Shown here: positions 1-8,041 of the stretch, in pieces
Layout of the letters: every line of letters starts with the position of its first letter
Position numbering within the stretch: the stretch's first letter is position 1
Origin: Opitutaceae bacterium
GTDB taxonomy: Bacteria; Verrucomicrobiota; Verrucomicrobiia; Opitutales; Opitutaceae
Assembly: GCA_030648295.1 (NCBI GenBank)
Contig: JAUSID010000148.1
Coordinates: 44,916 to 108,915 of the forward strand
Direction of reading: 5' to 3'
Length of the DNA: 64,000 bases
Position numbers and translations under genes: made by a program
The notes under the pieces: model-generated
Told to the model about the DNA's origin: nothing
The model's input: only the letters and a program-made list of their open reading frames with translations
The model's database searches: none

Positions 1-291
1 CGGCAGTGATGACGGCACGGGCCGCCCCGCCAGCTTTGCCGCCCACATCTGCCGCACATTCATTCGCGCCACGGCAGGAGTGAAAGTGAGAGTGAGGGTG
101 AAAGGGAAGGATGAAGAGTGGAGTGAGGGAATGAGAAAGAAAATCACAGCCAGCTGCAGTAATGTGGTCGGTGGTCGGTGGCCGGTCGTCAGTGGCCGGT
201 GGTCGTCCGTTGTCCGTCCTCTGTCCTCCGTCGTCTGGCCTCTGGCTTCTGGCTTCTGACGTCTGACGTCTGACGTCTGACATCTGTCAGC
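1..291. repeat. Left-edge spacer with two low-complexity repeat types
   Basis: No convincing gene is seen here. Positions 81-145 are purine-rich, built from GTGAAA/GTGAGA/GTGAGG hexamers, the same repeat type found at 5437-5470, 5618-5680 and 57736-57836. Positions 159-290 consist of degenerate near-tandem words such as GTGGTCGGTGG, TCTGGCTTCTGGC and GACGTCTGACGTCTGAC, which recur at 9306-9540. The first 80 bases could be the tail of a gene to the left, but no frame supports this clearly. Confidence 0.6.
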
Positions 292-1029
292 CTACCCCAC
301 CACCAACTTCAGCCCGGCAAGCGCGGCCAGCCCAAGGGCCAGGTTTTCGAACACGCGCTGGTTGATTCGCAGCAGAAGTTTGCCGCCCAGCCAGGTTCCG
401 GCGAGCACCGCAGGCGCGAGCAGAAGATTCAACGTGAAACTTGCCCCGTTGATCAGCCCGAGGTCGATCATGAACGGCACCTTGAAAAGATTCAGCAGCA
501 GGAAAAACACCGCCGCCGTGCCGACGAAATCCATCTTCGGCAGCCGCATGGCCAGCAGGTAGATCGTCATCAGTGGCCCCGCCGCATTTGCGACCAGCGT
601 CGTGAAACCCGCCAACACACCCACCGTGGGCGGAAACCACGGGCCGTGCTCGGCCTCGTGTCCACCGACGTGCCGGCGCAGCAAATGCAGTCCCACCAGC
701 GTAAGCACAATCGCGGCGATCAGGATTCGCGCCTGCGTTTCGCTGAATCGCCCGAGCGCGAAGTAACCCGCGAAAACACCCGCGGCCGTCCAGGGAAACA
801 ACCGCCACAGGTACTTCCAGCGCGCGTGCTGGCGGTACATCAGTGTCGCCACGATGTCGCCGAAGCACAGCAGCGGGAGGACGATGCCGGTCGCCTGCTT
901 TGCCGGCATGATTTGCGCGAAAAGGACGACCGACAGCATGCCGAGTCCCGCCACGCCCGTCTTGGCCACGCCGATCAGCGCCGCTGCGATCACCGCCAGC
1001 AGCCACTGCCATGGCTCGAGTTGAATCAA
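292..1029 (-). CDS. TauE/SafE family sulfite exporter-like permease (TSUP)
   Basis: This is a 245-residue polytopic inner-membrane protein of the TauE/SafE (DUF81/TSUP) family, expected to move small sulfur- or carbon-containing anions. The sequence alternates hydrophobic segments with short basic loops. It has the family-typical N-terminal repeat ([20 protein letters not shown]) and a matching second half ([20 protein letters not shown]), and ends in a Gly/Leu-rich last helix. A longer upstream reading exists, but the TTG at 1029 is chosen because GGAGGTGA lies seven bases before it and because the TTG overlaps the recF stop (TTGA). The gene is therefore probably translated by coupling to recF. 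The substrate cannot be read from the sequence. Confidence 0.85.
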   Translation of the reverse strand: MIQLEPWQWLLAVIAAALIGVAKTGVAGLGMLSVVLFAQIMPAKQATGIVLPLLCFGDIVATLMYRQHARWKYLWRLFPWTAAGVFAGYFALGRFSETQARILIAAIVLTLVGLHLLRRHVGGHEAEHGPWFPPTVGVLAGFTTLVANAAGPLMTIYLLAMRLPKMDFVGTAAVFFLLLNLFKVPFMIDLGLINGASFTLNLLLAPAVLAGTWLGGKLLLRINQRVFENLALGLAALAGLKLVVG

Positions 1030-2108
1030 GGTTTCACCTCCGTGAATCCACCTTCGACCACCTCGAAAACCTGCCACGTGCCAAGTTCCGCGTCGGGCAG
1101 GTGGGTTCCCGTGGCGAGCACCTGCGACTCCGGATCGATGGACGACCAAAACCGGCGCCGCCGCAGCGGGTCCAATTCGCCAAGCACGTCGTCGGCGAGC
1201 AGCACGGGGCGCACGCCGCTCCGCTCCTGAAACCATCTGGCCTGGGCGAGCCGCAACGCGAGCACGAGCGATCGCTGCTGGCCCTCGGAACCGTAATCCT
1301 TCGCCACGCTGTGTTTCACCGTCAGGTGAAAATCGTCGCGATGCGGACCGACCAGCGTACTTCGAAACTGGATATCGCGCGCGCGCCCTGATTCGAGCCG
1401 GGCCTGCAATGACTCGGCCGAGGGTTCCGAGAAATTCGGCTCGTAGACCAGCGCCGCGGGCTCGGCGTCCTCGGTGAGACCCGCATAGGATTTCACCAGA
1501 CACTCACCGAGCGTCCGCAATCCGGCGTCGCGCCGGGAGATGAGTTCGGCGCCCGCCGATGCCAGCGCCGGTTCAAAGGCGTCGAACTCGGCGTCGGTGC
1601 CGCGTCCGGATTTCAACAATGCATTCCGCGCCATGAGCGCCCGGGTGTACGTTTGCAGCGCCTGCAGGTATGGCGGGTCCATCGCCGCCAGCGTGAGATC
1701 GAGCCAGCGGCGCCGCTGCGCCGGTGAACCGCGGACGAGTTGGATGTCCTGCGACGAGAACACGACGGTGGGAAACCGGCCGAGGTAATCGCCCAGCTTC
1801 GTCACCCGCTCCTGGTCGCATGTCACCTCCTTGCCGTCGTGTCGCAGGTTGATCATCACGTGCGTTTCATTGAACCGCTCGTGATCGAGCGTGCAGGCGA
1901 TGGCGGCGTTATGCTGGCCCTGGGAGATGAGCAGCTTGTTGTCCGTGGTGCGAAACGAGCGCAGCGCCGTCAGGTATCCCGCGGCCTCGAGCAGGTTCGT
2001 TTTGCCCTGGCCGTTCCGGCCGACGAAAAACTGCTGCCGGCCGGAGAATTCGAGCGCGGCAAAGCCCACGTTGCGAAAATGCCGGAGCGTGAGTTTGCGC
2101 AGGCGCAT
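1026..2108 (-). CDS. recF: DNA replication/repair protein RecF
   Basis: RecF is an SMC-like ATPase that loads RecA at ssDNA gaps with RecO and RecR. The 360-residue product has a Walker A motif GRNGQGKT at residues 30-37, the ABC-type signature SEGQQRS, a conserved GPHRDD segment, and a Walker B/D-loop [13 protein letters not shown] near the C terminus. The length is normal for the family. The start is placed at ATG 2108 ([13 protein letters not shown]), which matches the conserved RecF N terminus; the reading frame continues upstream for 38 codons into repeat DNA and that part is not believed. The stop TGA overlaps the TTG start of the TauE permease. dnaA and dnaN, frequent neighbours of recF, are not present here. 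Confidence 0.95.
   Translation of the reverse strand: MRLRKLTLRHFRNVGFAALEFSGRQQFFVGRNGQGKTNLLEAAGYLTALRSFRTTDNKLLISQGQHNAAIACTLDHERFNETHVMINLRHDGKEVTCDQERVTKLGDYLGRFPTVVFSSQDIQLVRGSPAQRRRWLDLTLAAMDPPYLQALQTYTRALMARNALLKSGRGTDAEFDAFEPALASAGAELISRRDAGLRTLGECLVKSYAGLTEDAEPAALVYEPNFSEPSAESLQARLESGRARDIQFRSTLVGPHRDDFHLTVKHSVAKDYGSEGQQRSLVLALRLAQARWFQERSGVRPVLLADDVLGELDPLRRRRFWSSIDPESQVLATGTHLPDAELGTWQVFEVVEGGFTEVKP
1034..1041 (-). promoter_or_regulatory. Shine-Dalgarno site deciding the TauE TTG start
   Basis: On the minus strand GGAGGTGA precedes the TTG at 1029 inside the last codons of recF. It is one of the few strong ribosome-binding sites in the window and decides the start of the downstream permease. 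Confidence 0.75.
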
Positions 2109-2647
2109 GGCTTGACCGCGGATTACGTGGGCAACTGTAAGCGGGCTAAAGAACAAATCGCGGCGCGACACGCGAATGCAGGCAATGATCACCGCGAATG
2201 AACGCGAATGGACGCGAATCAAGACAAAGCCATTGGTCGTAACGAATCACACGATTTGTAGGGCTGGCGCTTGTCGCCAGGCCGCACGATCGTTCGATTT
2301 TACATTGCGGCCTGCCGATAAACGGCAGCCCTACAACTGCGCGCGCAGCGCGCCACTTTTTTCGAGCGCAGTCTCGAAAAAAAGTTGTTCACTCTTTCTG
2401 AAAATGCACACAAGCCGCGAGCATGAGTTTAACCGCAAAGAACGCATGGCCCGCAGAGAAACTGCTTCTCCGCTCCTTTGCGTTCCTTGCGTTCTTTGCG
2501 GTAAAATCCATCTCCCTTCGGTTGCGGCCGCGGCGCCCTGTGTAATCCGTGGCTGCGCTTTAGTCTCTGGTCCTTGGTCTCTGGTCCCTGGATCCCCGGC
2601 CGATTTTCTACTCGCTCCCCGCCACCCGCTACTCGCTACTTTTGGCC
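2109..2647. repeat. Gene-free spacer of stacked inverted repeats (recF-gmhA)
   Basis: This 539-base stretch holds no gene but at least four repeat types. 2191-2220: three GCGAATGNACGCGAAT-like words, also at 7819-7848, 7919-7950 and 35314-35381. 2256-2336: an inverted pair, TTGTAGGGCTG and CAGCCCTACAA, enclosing smaller complementary words. 2355-2385: hairpin ACTTTTTTCGAG/CTCGAAAAAAAGT. 2431-2502: an inverted pair, AACCGCAAAGAACGC and GCGTTCTTTGCGGT. 2565-2595 repeats TCTCTGGTCCTTGG-like words. Short reading frames across this DNA are accidental. Confidence 0.75.
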
Positions 2648-3220
2648 ATGACCTTTGACGCCTCGCTCGCCGAAACCGTCAGGACCTTCCAGGCGCTGAC
2701 CACGATTCGCGCGCAGATCGATCGTGCCGGCGACCTAATCCTCGCGACGCTTCGGCGCGGAGGAAAACTCCTGATCTGCGGCAACGGCGGCAGCGCGGCG
2801 GAGGCGGCGCATTTTGCGACCGAGCTCGTCGGCCGTTACGCGAAGACCCGCCGCTCATTGCCGGCGATGGCGTTGTCCTCGGATGGCACGCTGCTCAGCT
2901 GCATCGGCAACGATTTCGGATACGACCAGGTTTTTGCCCGCCAGGTCTCGGGACTGGCGAAGGCCGGCGATCTGGTAATTGTCCTCACCTCGAGCGGCAA
3001 CTCGGCCAACATCGTGGCCGCACTGCACGAGGCGAAAAAAGCCGGAATCGAGAGCATCGCTTTTCTCGGCCGCAGCGGTGGCAAGGCAAAGGGCATCGCC
3101 ACCTGCGATCTCATCATGCCGGGCCAGAGCGGAGCCGCGGCTCAGGAAGCGCACCTGTTCCTGATTCACCATTTCTGCGAGCGGATCGATGAGGAGGATT
3201 TTGCTGCTGCAAAATCCTAA
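2648..3220 (+). CDS. gmhA: SIS-domain phosphoheptose isomerase
   Basis: The product is a 190-residue sugar isomerase-fold protein of the GmhA/DiaA family. GmhA converts sedoheptulose 7-phosphate to D-glycero-D-manno-heptose 7-phosphate for LPS inner-core synthesis. Visible features are the phosphosugar-binding GNGGSAAEAAHFATELVGR, the second SIS motif VLTSSGNSANIV, and the C-terminal AQEAHLFLIHHFCE typical of GmhA. Length agrees with GmhA. The ATG at 2648 is preferred over an in-frame TTG two codons upstream. The last codons (EEDFAAAKS and stop) lie in the hairpin at 3195-3218, so the natural C terminus may have been altered by repeat DNA. No other heptose gene is nearby, so a DiaA-like role cannot be excluded. 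Confidence 0.88.
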   Translation: MTFDASLAETVRTFQALTTIRAQIDRAGDLILATLRRGGKLLICGNGGSAAEAAHFATELVGRYAKTRRSLPAMALSSDGTLLSCIGNDFGYDQVFARQVSGLAKAGDLVIVLTSSGNSANIVAALHEAKKAGIESIAFLGRSGGKAKGIATCDLIMPGQSGAAAQEAHLFLIHHFCERIDEEDFAAAKS

Positions 3221-3242
3221 TGATTTTTGCTCCGCAAAAATC
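3195..3242. repeat. Two tandem T/A-stem hairpins spanning the gmhA stop
   Basis: Hairpin one has arms AGGATTTTGC/GCAAAATCCT (3195-3204, 3209-3218) and contains the gmhA C-terminal codons. Hairpin two has arms GATTTTTGC/GCAAAAATC (3222-3230, 3234-3242). A third copy with arms AGGTTTTTGC/GCAAAAACCT sits at 3345-3368, just before the cyclophilin start, and relatives lie within fadJ at 30325-30393. They may act as terminators, but a copy inside a coding region argues for a mobile or dispersed repeat. Confidence 0.7.
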
Positions 3243-3344
3243 CCGGACCTTCGGCCACTGACAACCGGGTGTGCCGCTCAAAGGAGAGGGTTCAAGGCAA
3301 GGCGAATTTCCCGAATTACGCATTGCTAATCGCGTATTTCTCCT

Positions 3345-3368
3345 AGGTTTTTGCAGCAGCAAAAACCT
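3345..3368. repeat. Hairpin of the TTTTTGC-AGCA-GCAAAAA family
   Basis: Perfect 10-base arms AGGTTTTTGC and GCAAAAACCT flank the loop AGCA, 12 bases before the cyclophilin ATG. The same loop and near-identical arms occur at 30325-30348 inside fadJ. Confidence 0.75.
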
Positions 3369-3380
3369 GCCACAAATCTT

Positions 3381-3905
3381 ATGAGCACTCCCTCGACCGC
3401 GAACGAACAGGCCGTAATCTCCACGAGCTACGGTGACATGACGATTTCCTTCTGGCCCGATGTCGCCCCGCAGACGGTCGAGAATTTCAAGAAACTCACC
3501 CGGGAGGGATTCTATGACGGCACCGCGTTTCACCGGATCATGAAGGGATTCATGATTCAGGGCGGCTGCCCGAACACGAAGGCGGGCGCGGGCAGCATTC
3601 CCGGCACCGGCGACCCGGGCTACAAGGTCAAAGCTGAGTTCAACGCGAAGCCGCACGTCCGCGGCGTGATTTCGATGGCGCGATCCCAGCATCCCGACAG
3701 CGCGGGCTGCCAGTTTTTCATCGTGCACGGCGATGCGCGTTTCCTCGACCGGCAATACACCGCGTTTGGCGAACTCGTGGAAGGCGATGACGTGCTCGAG
3801 AAAATCGCGAACGTGCCGACAAAGTCCGGCGGCGGTGGCGAAAAAAGCACGCCGATCGATCGCGTTGAAGTGCAGAGCGTGAAGATCATTGCTGCCGCGG
3901 CCTGA
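3381..3905 (+). CDS. Cyclophilin-type peptidyl-prolyl cis-trans isomerase
   Basis: A 174-residue single-domain cyclophilin expected to catalyse proline cis-trans isomerisation. It has the core motifs GFYDGTAFHRIMKGFMIQGG (active-site Arg and Phe), SMARSQHPDSAGCQFFI (Gln and Phe) and YTAFGELVEGDDVLEKI. There is no signal peptide, so the protein is probably cytoplasmic. The start is ATG 3381; ten upstream codons in the same frame are repeat DNA (QQQKPA from the hairpin at 3345-3368) and are excluded. No obvious Shine-Dalgarno precedes the start, which is common among genes in this window. Confidence 0.93.
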   Translation: MSTPSTANEQAVISTSYGDMTISFWPDVAPQTVENFKKLTREGFYDGTAFHRIMKGFMIQGGCPNTKAGAGSIPGTGDPGYKVKAEFNAKPHVRGVISMARSQHPDSAGCQFFIVHGDARFLDRQYTAFGELVEGDDVLEKIANVPTKSGGGGEKSTPIDRVEVQSVKIIAAAA

Positions 3906-4164
3906 TTGTAGTCCCGGTCCAGGATCGAAACGCCGGCGGCCGGATCCAAGCTCCACGATTTAAGCCCCAAGCTCCAACATCCAAGCTCCAGAGAAGATCC
4001 AAGTCCCAAACACCAAAACGCCTCGCAGTGAGGATTGGAGACTGGAGGTTGATGTTTGGTGTTTCTCTGGAGCTTGGTGCTTGGATCTTGGAACTTCGCC
4101 GCCGGCGATTGTAGCTTCGCCGAACGCCATCGAACGTGCGGCGGAGCGCAGACCTGCGCGGCGT
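3906..4164. repeat. Spacer with long imperfect inverted repeat of CCAAGCTCC words
   Basis: Between two convergent genes, 3947-4010 is built from words such as CCAAGCTCCA, GATCCAAG and CCAAACACC. Positions 4035-4100 carry their complements (GGTGTTTC, TGGAGCTTGG, CTTGGATCTTGG) in mirror order. The stretch could fold into one large imperfect hairpin. The same repeat type fills 34501-34670. It may serve as a terminator for both genes, but the word structure suggests a dispersed repeat. Confidence 0.7.
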
Positions 4165-5526
4165 TCAGCTCAAATCCCGCAGGCTGCCGAATTCCGGGTC
4201 AAAGAGCCGGCGGTACGTCCGGACGATCATGCCGTCGGTCAGCCCGGACAGCCAGTCGCAGATTTGGCGCGCCTTGCACGCATCCGTCTTCTCCGCCTCG
4301 ATCAGCCGGCCGACGCGCGGGGGCAGGATGTTGATCACCCGCTTGCCCTTCTCGACGTAGTTGCTCCAGCACGAATCCCATAAGGCACAGAGCACCTTGC
4401 GCGCCTTGTGTTCCATTTGCTGGAGTTGCGGGCTCTCGAAAATGATGTCGTTCGCCATTTTCTTGTAGAACATCGCTTCCCGCTCGGCCGGCGCGCCAAT
4501 CACGAGCTCGAATCGGTACCGGTTCGTGTGCGCCGACATGAAGTTCTTCCGTTCCCGCAACCGGCACGCGGTGATGAACGCCCCAATCCTCTGGGCGAAC
4601 GCGTTCTCCAGCCGGTCACCGCGAATCGCCGCGAACAATTGGTCGAGCCACCGTTGCTGTTCGGCATCCACGCCCACTTCGGCCGCCCACGCTTCGACGC
4701 GTTCGATGTTTAGGAAGCCCGCCCGGACGCCATCGACGATGTCGTTGAGTGAGTACGCCGCGTCGTCCGCCCAATCCATGATCTGGCATTCGATGCTCTT
4801 GAACGCGTTGAGCTTTTCGCCCTCGTGCAGCTCCGCCGGAATGGCCACGCCCCCGAAAACGAAATCGCGGTGCCGCTCCTGCGGGTCGTAGAGAAAGTGA
4901 TTTGTCGGCGGCGACGGAAACTCACGAAACAGTTTCTTGTACTTCAACACGCCGTCGAGCAGCGCACGTGTCGGCGCCATGCCGCGGACGCCGGCCTCGT
5001 TCTGGTAAATCGTCTCGGTGAGAAGGTGCAGCGTCTGGGCGTTTCCCTCGAACCCGCCCCATTTCACCATCAGCTCCTGCAAGGTGCGTTCCCCGGAGTG
5101 ACCGAACGGCGGATGACCGAGATCGTGGGCGAGACACACGCCTTCCACGAGATCCCCGTCGATGAAAAAATCGTCGCGCAACGGCGCACCGCGCGAGCGC
5201 AGCAGCGTGCAAATCGACCGCCCGATTTGTGCCACTTCCATCGAATGCGTCAGCCGCGTGCGATAAAAGTCGTATTCACCCGAAAGGAAAACCTGCGTCT
5301 TCGACTGAAGCTTGCGAAACGCATGCGCGTGGATGATCCGGTCACGATCAACCTGGAAAGCCGTGCGGTAATCGTGCTTGCGGCTGCCGCCACTGGCCTC
5401 GTTGTCGAATGCGTTGTAGAACCGGTTGGTCAAAAGAGTGAAGGTGAAAGTGAGAGTGAAAGGGAGCCCGAACGGAACGCGAAAAAGTGAGCCCGGTGCG
5501 AAAGCGGGATTGAAACGTCGAGCCAA
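4165..5526 (-). CDS. dgt: Deoxyguanosinetriphosphate triphosphohydrolase-like HD protein
   Basis: A dNTP triphosphohydrolase of the dGTPase/HD family, expected to hydrolyse dNTPs to nucleoside and triphosphate. Visible motifs are the RDRIIHAHAFRKLQSKTQVF entry segment, TRLTHSMEVAQIGR (first metal His), the HD pair in AHDLGHPPFGHSGE, and the MDWADDAAYSLNDIVDG helix with its conserved Asp. The frame gives 453 residues. The 5' end is odd: no ATG exists in a plausible place, and the only candidate starts are TTG at 5526 or TTG at 5433. About 30 N-terminal residues of the longer form (PFTLTFTFT) come from purine-rich repeat DNA at 5437-5470. The true start may be 5433, giving about 422 residues. 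Core identity is firm; the start is not. Confidence 0.88.
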   Translation of the reverse strand: MARRFNPAFAPGSLFRVPFGLPFTLTFTFTLLTNRFYNAFDNEASGGSRKHDYRTAFQVDRDRIIHAHAFRKLQSKTQVFLSGEYDFYRTRLTHSMEVAQIGRSICTLLRSRGAPLRDDFFIDGDLVEGVCLAHDLGHPPFGHSGERTLQELMVKWGGFEGNAQTLHLLTETIYQNEAGVRGMAPTRALLDGVLKYKKLFREFPSPPTNHFLYDPQERHRDFVFGGVAIPAELHEGEKLNAFKSIECQIMDWADDAAYSLNDIVDGVRAGFLNIERVEAWAAEVGVDAEQQRWLDQLFAAIRGDRLENAFAQRIGAFITACRLRERKNFMSAHTNRYRFELVIGAPAEREAMFYKKMANDIIFESPQLQQMEHKARKVLCALWDSCWSNYVEKGKRVINILPPRVGRLIEAEKTDACKARQICDWLSGLTDGMIVRTYRRLFDPEFGSLRDLS

Positions 5527-5680
5527 AGGTGAAAGGTGGGCTGCGTGCCCCGGGTGGCTTGTCGGGGCCGCCTGGACGCCGCTTTCGACCCTCGCTTATT
5601 CCTCCCCGCTCCTTCCCCCTCACCCTCACCCTCACCCTCACTTTCACTTTCACTTTCACTCCTCACTCTCACTTTCACTT
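5437..5680. repeat. Inverted pair of GTGARA / TYTCAC simple-sequence repeats
   Basis: A purine-rich arm (5437-5470, GTGAAGGTGAAAGTGAGAG) and a pyrimidine-rich arm (5618-5680, CTCACCCTCACCCTCAC then CTTTCACTTTCAC) face each other between the 5' ends of dgt and ogt. They supply spurious N-terminal codons to both genes (FTLTFTFT in dgt; PSPSPSPSLSLSLS upstream of ogt). The same inverted arrangement is found inside the DUF58 gene at 57736-57836. Confidence 0.8.
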
Positions 5681-5688
5681 ACCACCCC

Positions 5689-6183
5689 GTGCCCCATTCC
5701 ACGTTTTCCACTCCGCTCGGCACCTGCGCGATTGCCTGGAACGACTCTGGACTCACGCGTTTTCTCCTGCCGGAACCCGAGCGGCATTCCGGCGGCGACA
5801 CGGAAACAGATCCGCCGCCGTGGGTGCAGGAAATCATCGCTCGCGTGCGTCGCCACCTGGCGGGCGAACCGCAGGATTTTGCGGACGTGCCATTCGATTT
5901 CAGCCGCGTCCCCGAATTCGACCGCGCGGTGCTGCGCGCGACGCTCGCCATCAAGGCGGGAAAAACAGCCAGCTATGGCGACATCGCTCTCTCGAGTGGC
6001 CAGCCGCTCGGCGCGAGCCGCGCCGTCGGTTCAGCTTTGGGCGCGAATCCGTGGCCGCTGCTGATTCCCTGTCACCGCGTCGTTGCCGCCAGCGGAAAAA
6101 TGACGGGATTCTCCGGCCCCGGCGGCGTGAGTACCAAGGTCAAGCTGCTCGCGCTCGAAGGGGCGCAGCTGCTGTCCGAATAG
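5689..6183 (+). CDS. ogt: Methylated-DNA--protein-cysteine methyltransferase
   Basis: A 164-residue O6-alkylguanine-DNA alkyltransferase (Ogt/MGMT family) that repairs alkylated guanine by irreversible transfer to its own cysteine. The active site is PCHRVV, preceded by the DNA-binding helix-turn-helix segment (ASYGDIALSSGQPLGASRAVGSALGANP) and followed by GPGGVSTKVKLLALEGA, where a Leu/Lys pair is typical. The N-terminal domain is short. The GTG at 5689 (VPHSTFSTPLGTCAIAW) is chosen because everything upstream in frame is simple-sequence repeat (PSPSPS, SLSLSL). The start remains uncertain by a few codons. The gene is divergent from dgt. Confidence 0.88.
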   Translation: MPHSTFSTPLGTCAIAWNDSGLTRFLLPEPERHSGGDTETDPPPWVQEIIARVRRHLAGEPQDFADVPFDFSRVPEFDRAVLRATLAIKAGKTASYGDIALSSGQPLGASRAVGSALGANPWPLLIPCHRVVAASGKMTGFSGPGGVSTKVKLLALEGAQLLSE

Positions 6184-6195
6184 GTCGCGACGGTG

Positions 6196-6552
6196 TCAAG
6201 GCTGCCGATCGCCGGTGGCGAAAGGTGGAATCGATTCGGGAAACGTTTCGCGGATGAGCCTGGTCACGCGGCCCACTGAAACCCGCATTCGTAGCTGCTC
6301 GCGCCAGAAACCGCGATTTCGCGGATGCGAATAAAACCCATGCAGTTCGTCCTTCAGCCCGCGCGAACTCGTCAGTTGTCCAACACCTCGAATCAATTCG
6401 TAATCCGGACTGAAATAATCGGAGTCCAGCACTTTGATCAGCGGCGCGAATAACCGCGCCCGTCGGTGTAGCGCGCACGAAAACATCGTCTGAACATAGC
6501 GATCCGCGGAGACACCGCGCTGCTGGCAAAACAGCTCTGCGAACGTTGGCAT
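6196..6552 (-). CDS. Conserved small protein of unknown function
   Basis: A 118-residue soluble protein starting [20 protein letters not shown]. The middle contains [19 protein letters not shown] and [16 protein letters not shown], and the C-terminal third is Arg-rich with [11 protein letters not shown]. There is no signal peptide, membrane segment or recognisable catalytic motif. It has good coding character and lies convergent with ogt and divergent from tdh, so it is probably a real gene. I recall similar hypothetical proteins in Verrucomicrobiota but cannot assign a role. The frame extends upstream to 6657, overlapping the tdh leader; ATG 6552 is preferred. Confidence 0.65.
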   Translation of the reverse strand: MPTFAELFCQQRGVSADRYVQTMFSCALHRRARLFAPLIKVLDSDYFSPDYELIRGVGQLTSSRGLKDELHGFYSHPRNRGFWREQLRMRVSVGRVTRLIRETFPESIPPFATGDRQP

Positions 6553-6707
6553 GGATCCGGGGAGCAGAGCATAGACAATGCCGCGGCGACATACACGCCG
6601 AATTCGCGGCCGATCGCGGGGTCGGCTTAGGCAGCCGATCCGGGCGAATGGAAGCACTGGCGGATGGATTTGTTTCGCGCCGCAACCTGACTAGGCTGAC
6701 CGCACTC

Positions 6708-7748
6708 ATGGCTTCGAAAACGATGCGTGCCATTGCCAAGGTTCGTCCGGGACCGGGACTCGAATTGGTCGAGGTCCCGGTCCCGACACCCGATATCAAC
6801 GATGTTTTGATCAAGGTTCGGAAGACCTCGATCTGCGGCACCGACGTGCACATCTACAATTGGGACGCATGGGCCCAAAAAACCATCCGGCCGCCGATGG
6901 TGATCGGGCATGAATTCGTCGGCGTGATCGAACAGGTCGGCTCGAACGTCCAGGGCTTCAAGCCGGGCGACCTCGTCGATGGCGAAGGACACATCGTCTG
7001 CGGCCACTGCCGCAACTGTCTCGCGGGCCGGCGTCACCTTTGCAAAAACACCCAGGGCGTGGGCGTGAACCGCGACGGCGCGTTTGCAGAATACCTCTGC
7101 ATCCCTGCGAGCAATGCGGTGCTCGTCGATCCCTCGATCCCGCTCGACGTGCTCACCTGTTTCGATCCGCTGGGCAACGCCGTCCACACCGCACTGCAAT
7201 ATGACCTCGTGGGGGAAGACGTGCTGATCACCGGCGCCGGACCGATCGGGTGCATGGCCGCGGCCATCGCGAAAAAAGCCGGCGCCCGCAATGTGGTCGT
7301 GACGGACGTGAATCCCGATCGCCTCGCGCTCGCGCAGCGGCTAGGTGCCACGCGGGTGGTCGACGTGTCGAAGGAAAAACTGCCCGAGGTGCAGCGCGAA
7401 CTCGGCATGAAGGAGGGCTTCGATGTCGGATTGGAGATGTCCGGCAATCCCCGCGCGCTGGCGGACATGATCGACAACATGTTTCACGGCGGTCGCATCG
7501 CACTCCTCGGGATCATGCCGGACAAGGCGGCGATCGATTGGAACAAGGTTGTCTTCAACATGCTCACGATCCGCGGCATTTACGGCCGCGAGATGTATGA
7601 AACCTGGTACAAGATGACCGCGCTAATCCAGAGCGGTCTCGACATCTCGCCGGTCATCACCCACCGGATGCGCTACACCGAATTCCAGCGCGGCTTCGAA
7701 CTGATGCGTTCCGGCAAGAGCGGGAAAATCGTCCTGAGCTGGGATTGA
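6708..7748 (+). CDS. tdh: L-threonine 3-dehydrogenase
   Basis: A zinc-dependent medium-chain dehydrogenase that oxidises L-threonine to 2-amino-3-oxobutanoate with NAD+. The 346-residue product shows the catalytic zinc region [14 protein letters not shown] and [12 protein letters not shown], the structural-zinc cysteine cluster [15 protein letters not shown], the threonine dehydrogenase signature [12 protein letters not shown], and a Rossmann motif GAGPIGCMA. Start ATG 6708 fits the family N terminus; the frame is open further upstream but overlaps the divergent small gene. The next gene is kbl, so the pair forms the threonine-to-glycine pathway, although about 290 bases of repeats separate them. 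Confidence 0.95.
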   Translation: MASKTMRAIAKVRPGPGLELVEVPVPTPDINDVLIKVRKTSICGTDVHIYNWDAWAQKTIRPPMVIGHEFVGVIEQVGSNVQGFKPGDLVDGEGHIVCGHCRNCLAGRRHLCKNTQGVGVNRDGAFAEYLCIPASNAVLVDPSIPLDVLTCFDPLGNAVHTALQYDLVGEDVLITGAGPIGCMAAAIAKKAGARNVVVTDVNPDRLALAQRLGATRVVDVSKEKLPEVQRELGMKEGFDVGLEMSGNPRALADMIDNMFHGGRIALLGIMPDKAAIDWNKVVFNMLTIRGIYGREMYETWYKMTALIQSGLDISPVITHRMRYTEFQRGFELMRSGKSGKIVLSWD

Positions 7749-8041
7749 GCTGGAACGAAACCCCGAAGAATTGGACGCTTCCCGCCATGCCGACAGGGCC
7801 GTAACCATGCGGAGGAACAACCGCGAATGGACGCAAATGGACGCAAATTTCAGAGGCAGCAAGACCGCGGCTGATGATGCAGTGAGACGCCCTGACCTCC
7901 TTGGCTATGGTTGCTTTTATTCGAGTCCATTCGCGTCCATTCGCGGTTAAGACCTGGTACGGCTTAGCGGTCCGTGTAGATCCGTGTTATCCGTGGTCGA
8001 TTGGCTAGACCTCGAATTCTCCCCGCATCCCAAGAAGCATC
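7749..8041. repeat. tdh-kbl spacer with inverted GCGAATGGACGC repeats
   Basis: No gene is seen. Positions 7819-7848 contain direct words CCGCGAATGGACGCAAATGG, and 7919-7950 contain their complement (GTCCATTCGCGTCCATTCGC), forming an inverted pair about 70 bases apart. Positions 7968-8005 add TCCGTGTAGATCCGTG. The same words occur at 2191-2220 and 35314-35470. Confidence 0.7.

Noticed and set aside
2176..2658. 160-codon plus-strand frame between recF and gmhA
   Set aside because: It is composed of the inverted-repeat words of the spacer and has no protein-like conservation or start signal.
5569..5688. Longer ogt product including the PSPSPSPS and SLSLSL tract
   Set aside because: The added residues are the direct translation of a simple-sequence repeat and have no counterpart in the alkyltransferase family.
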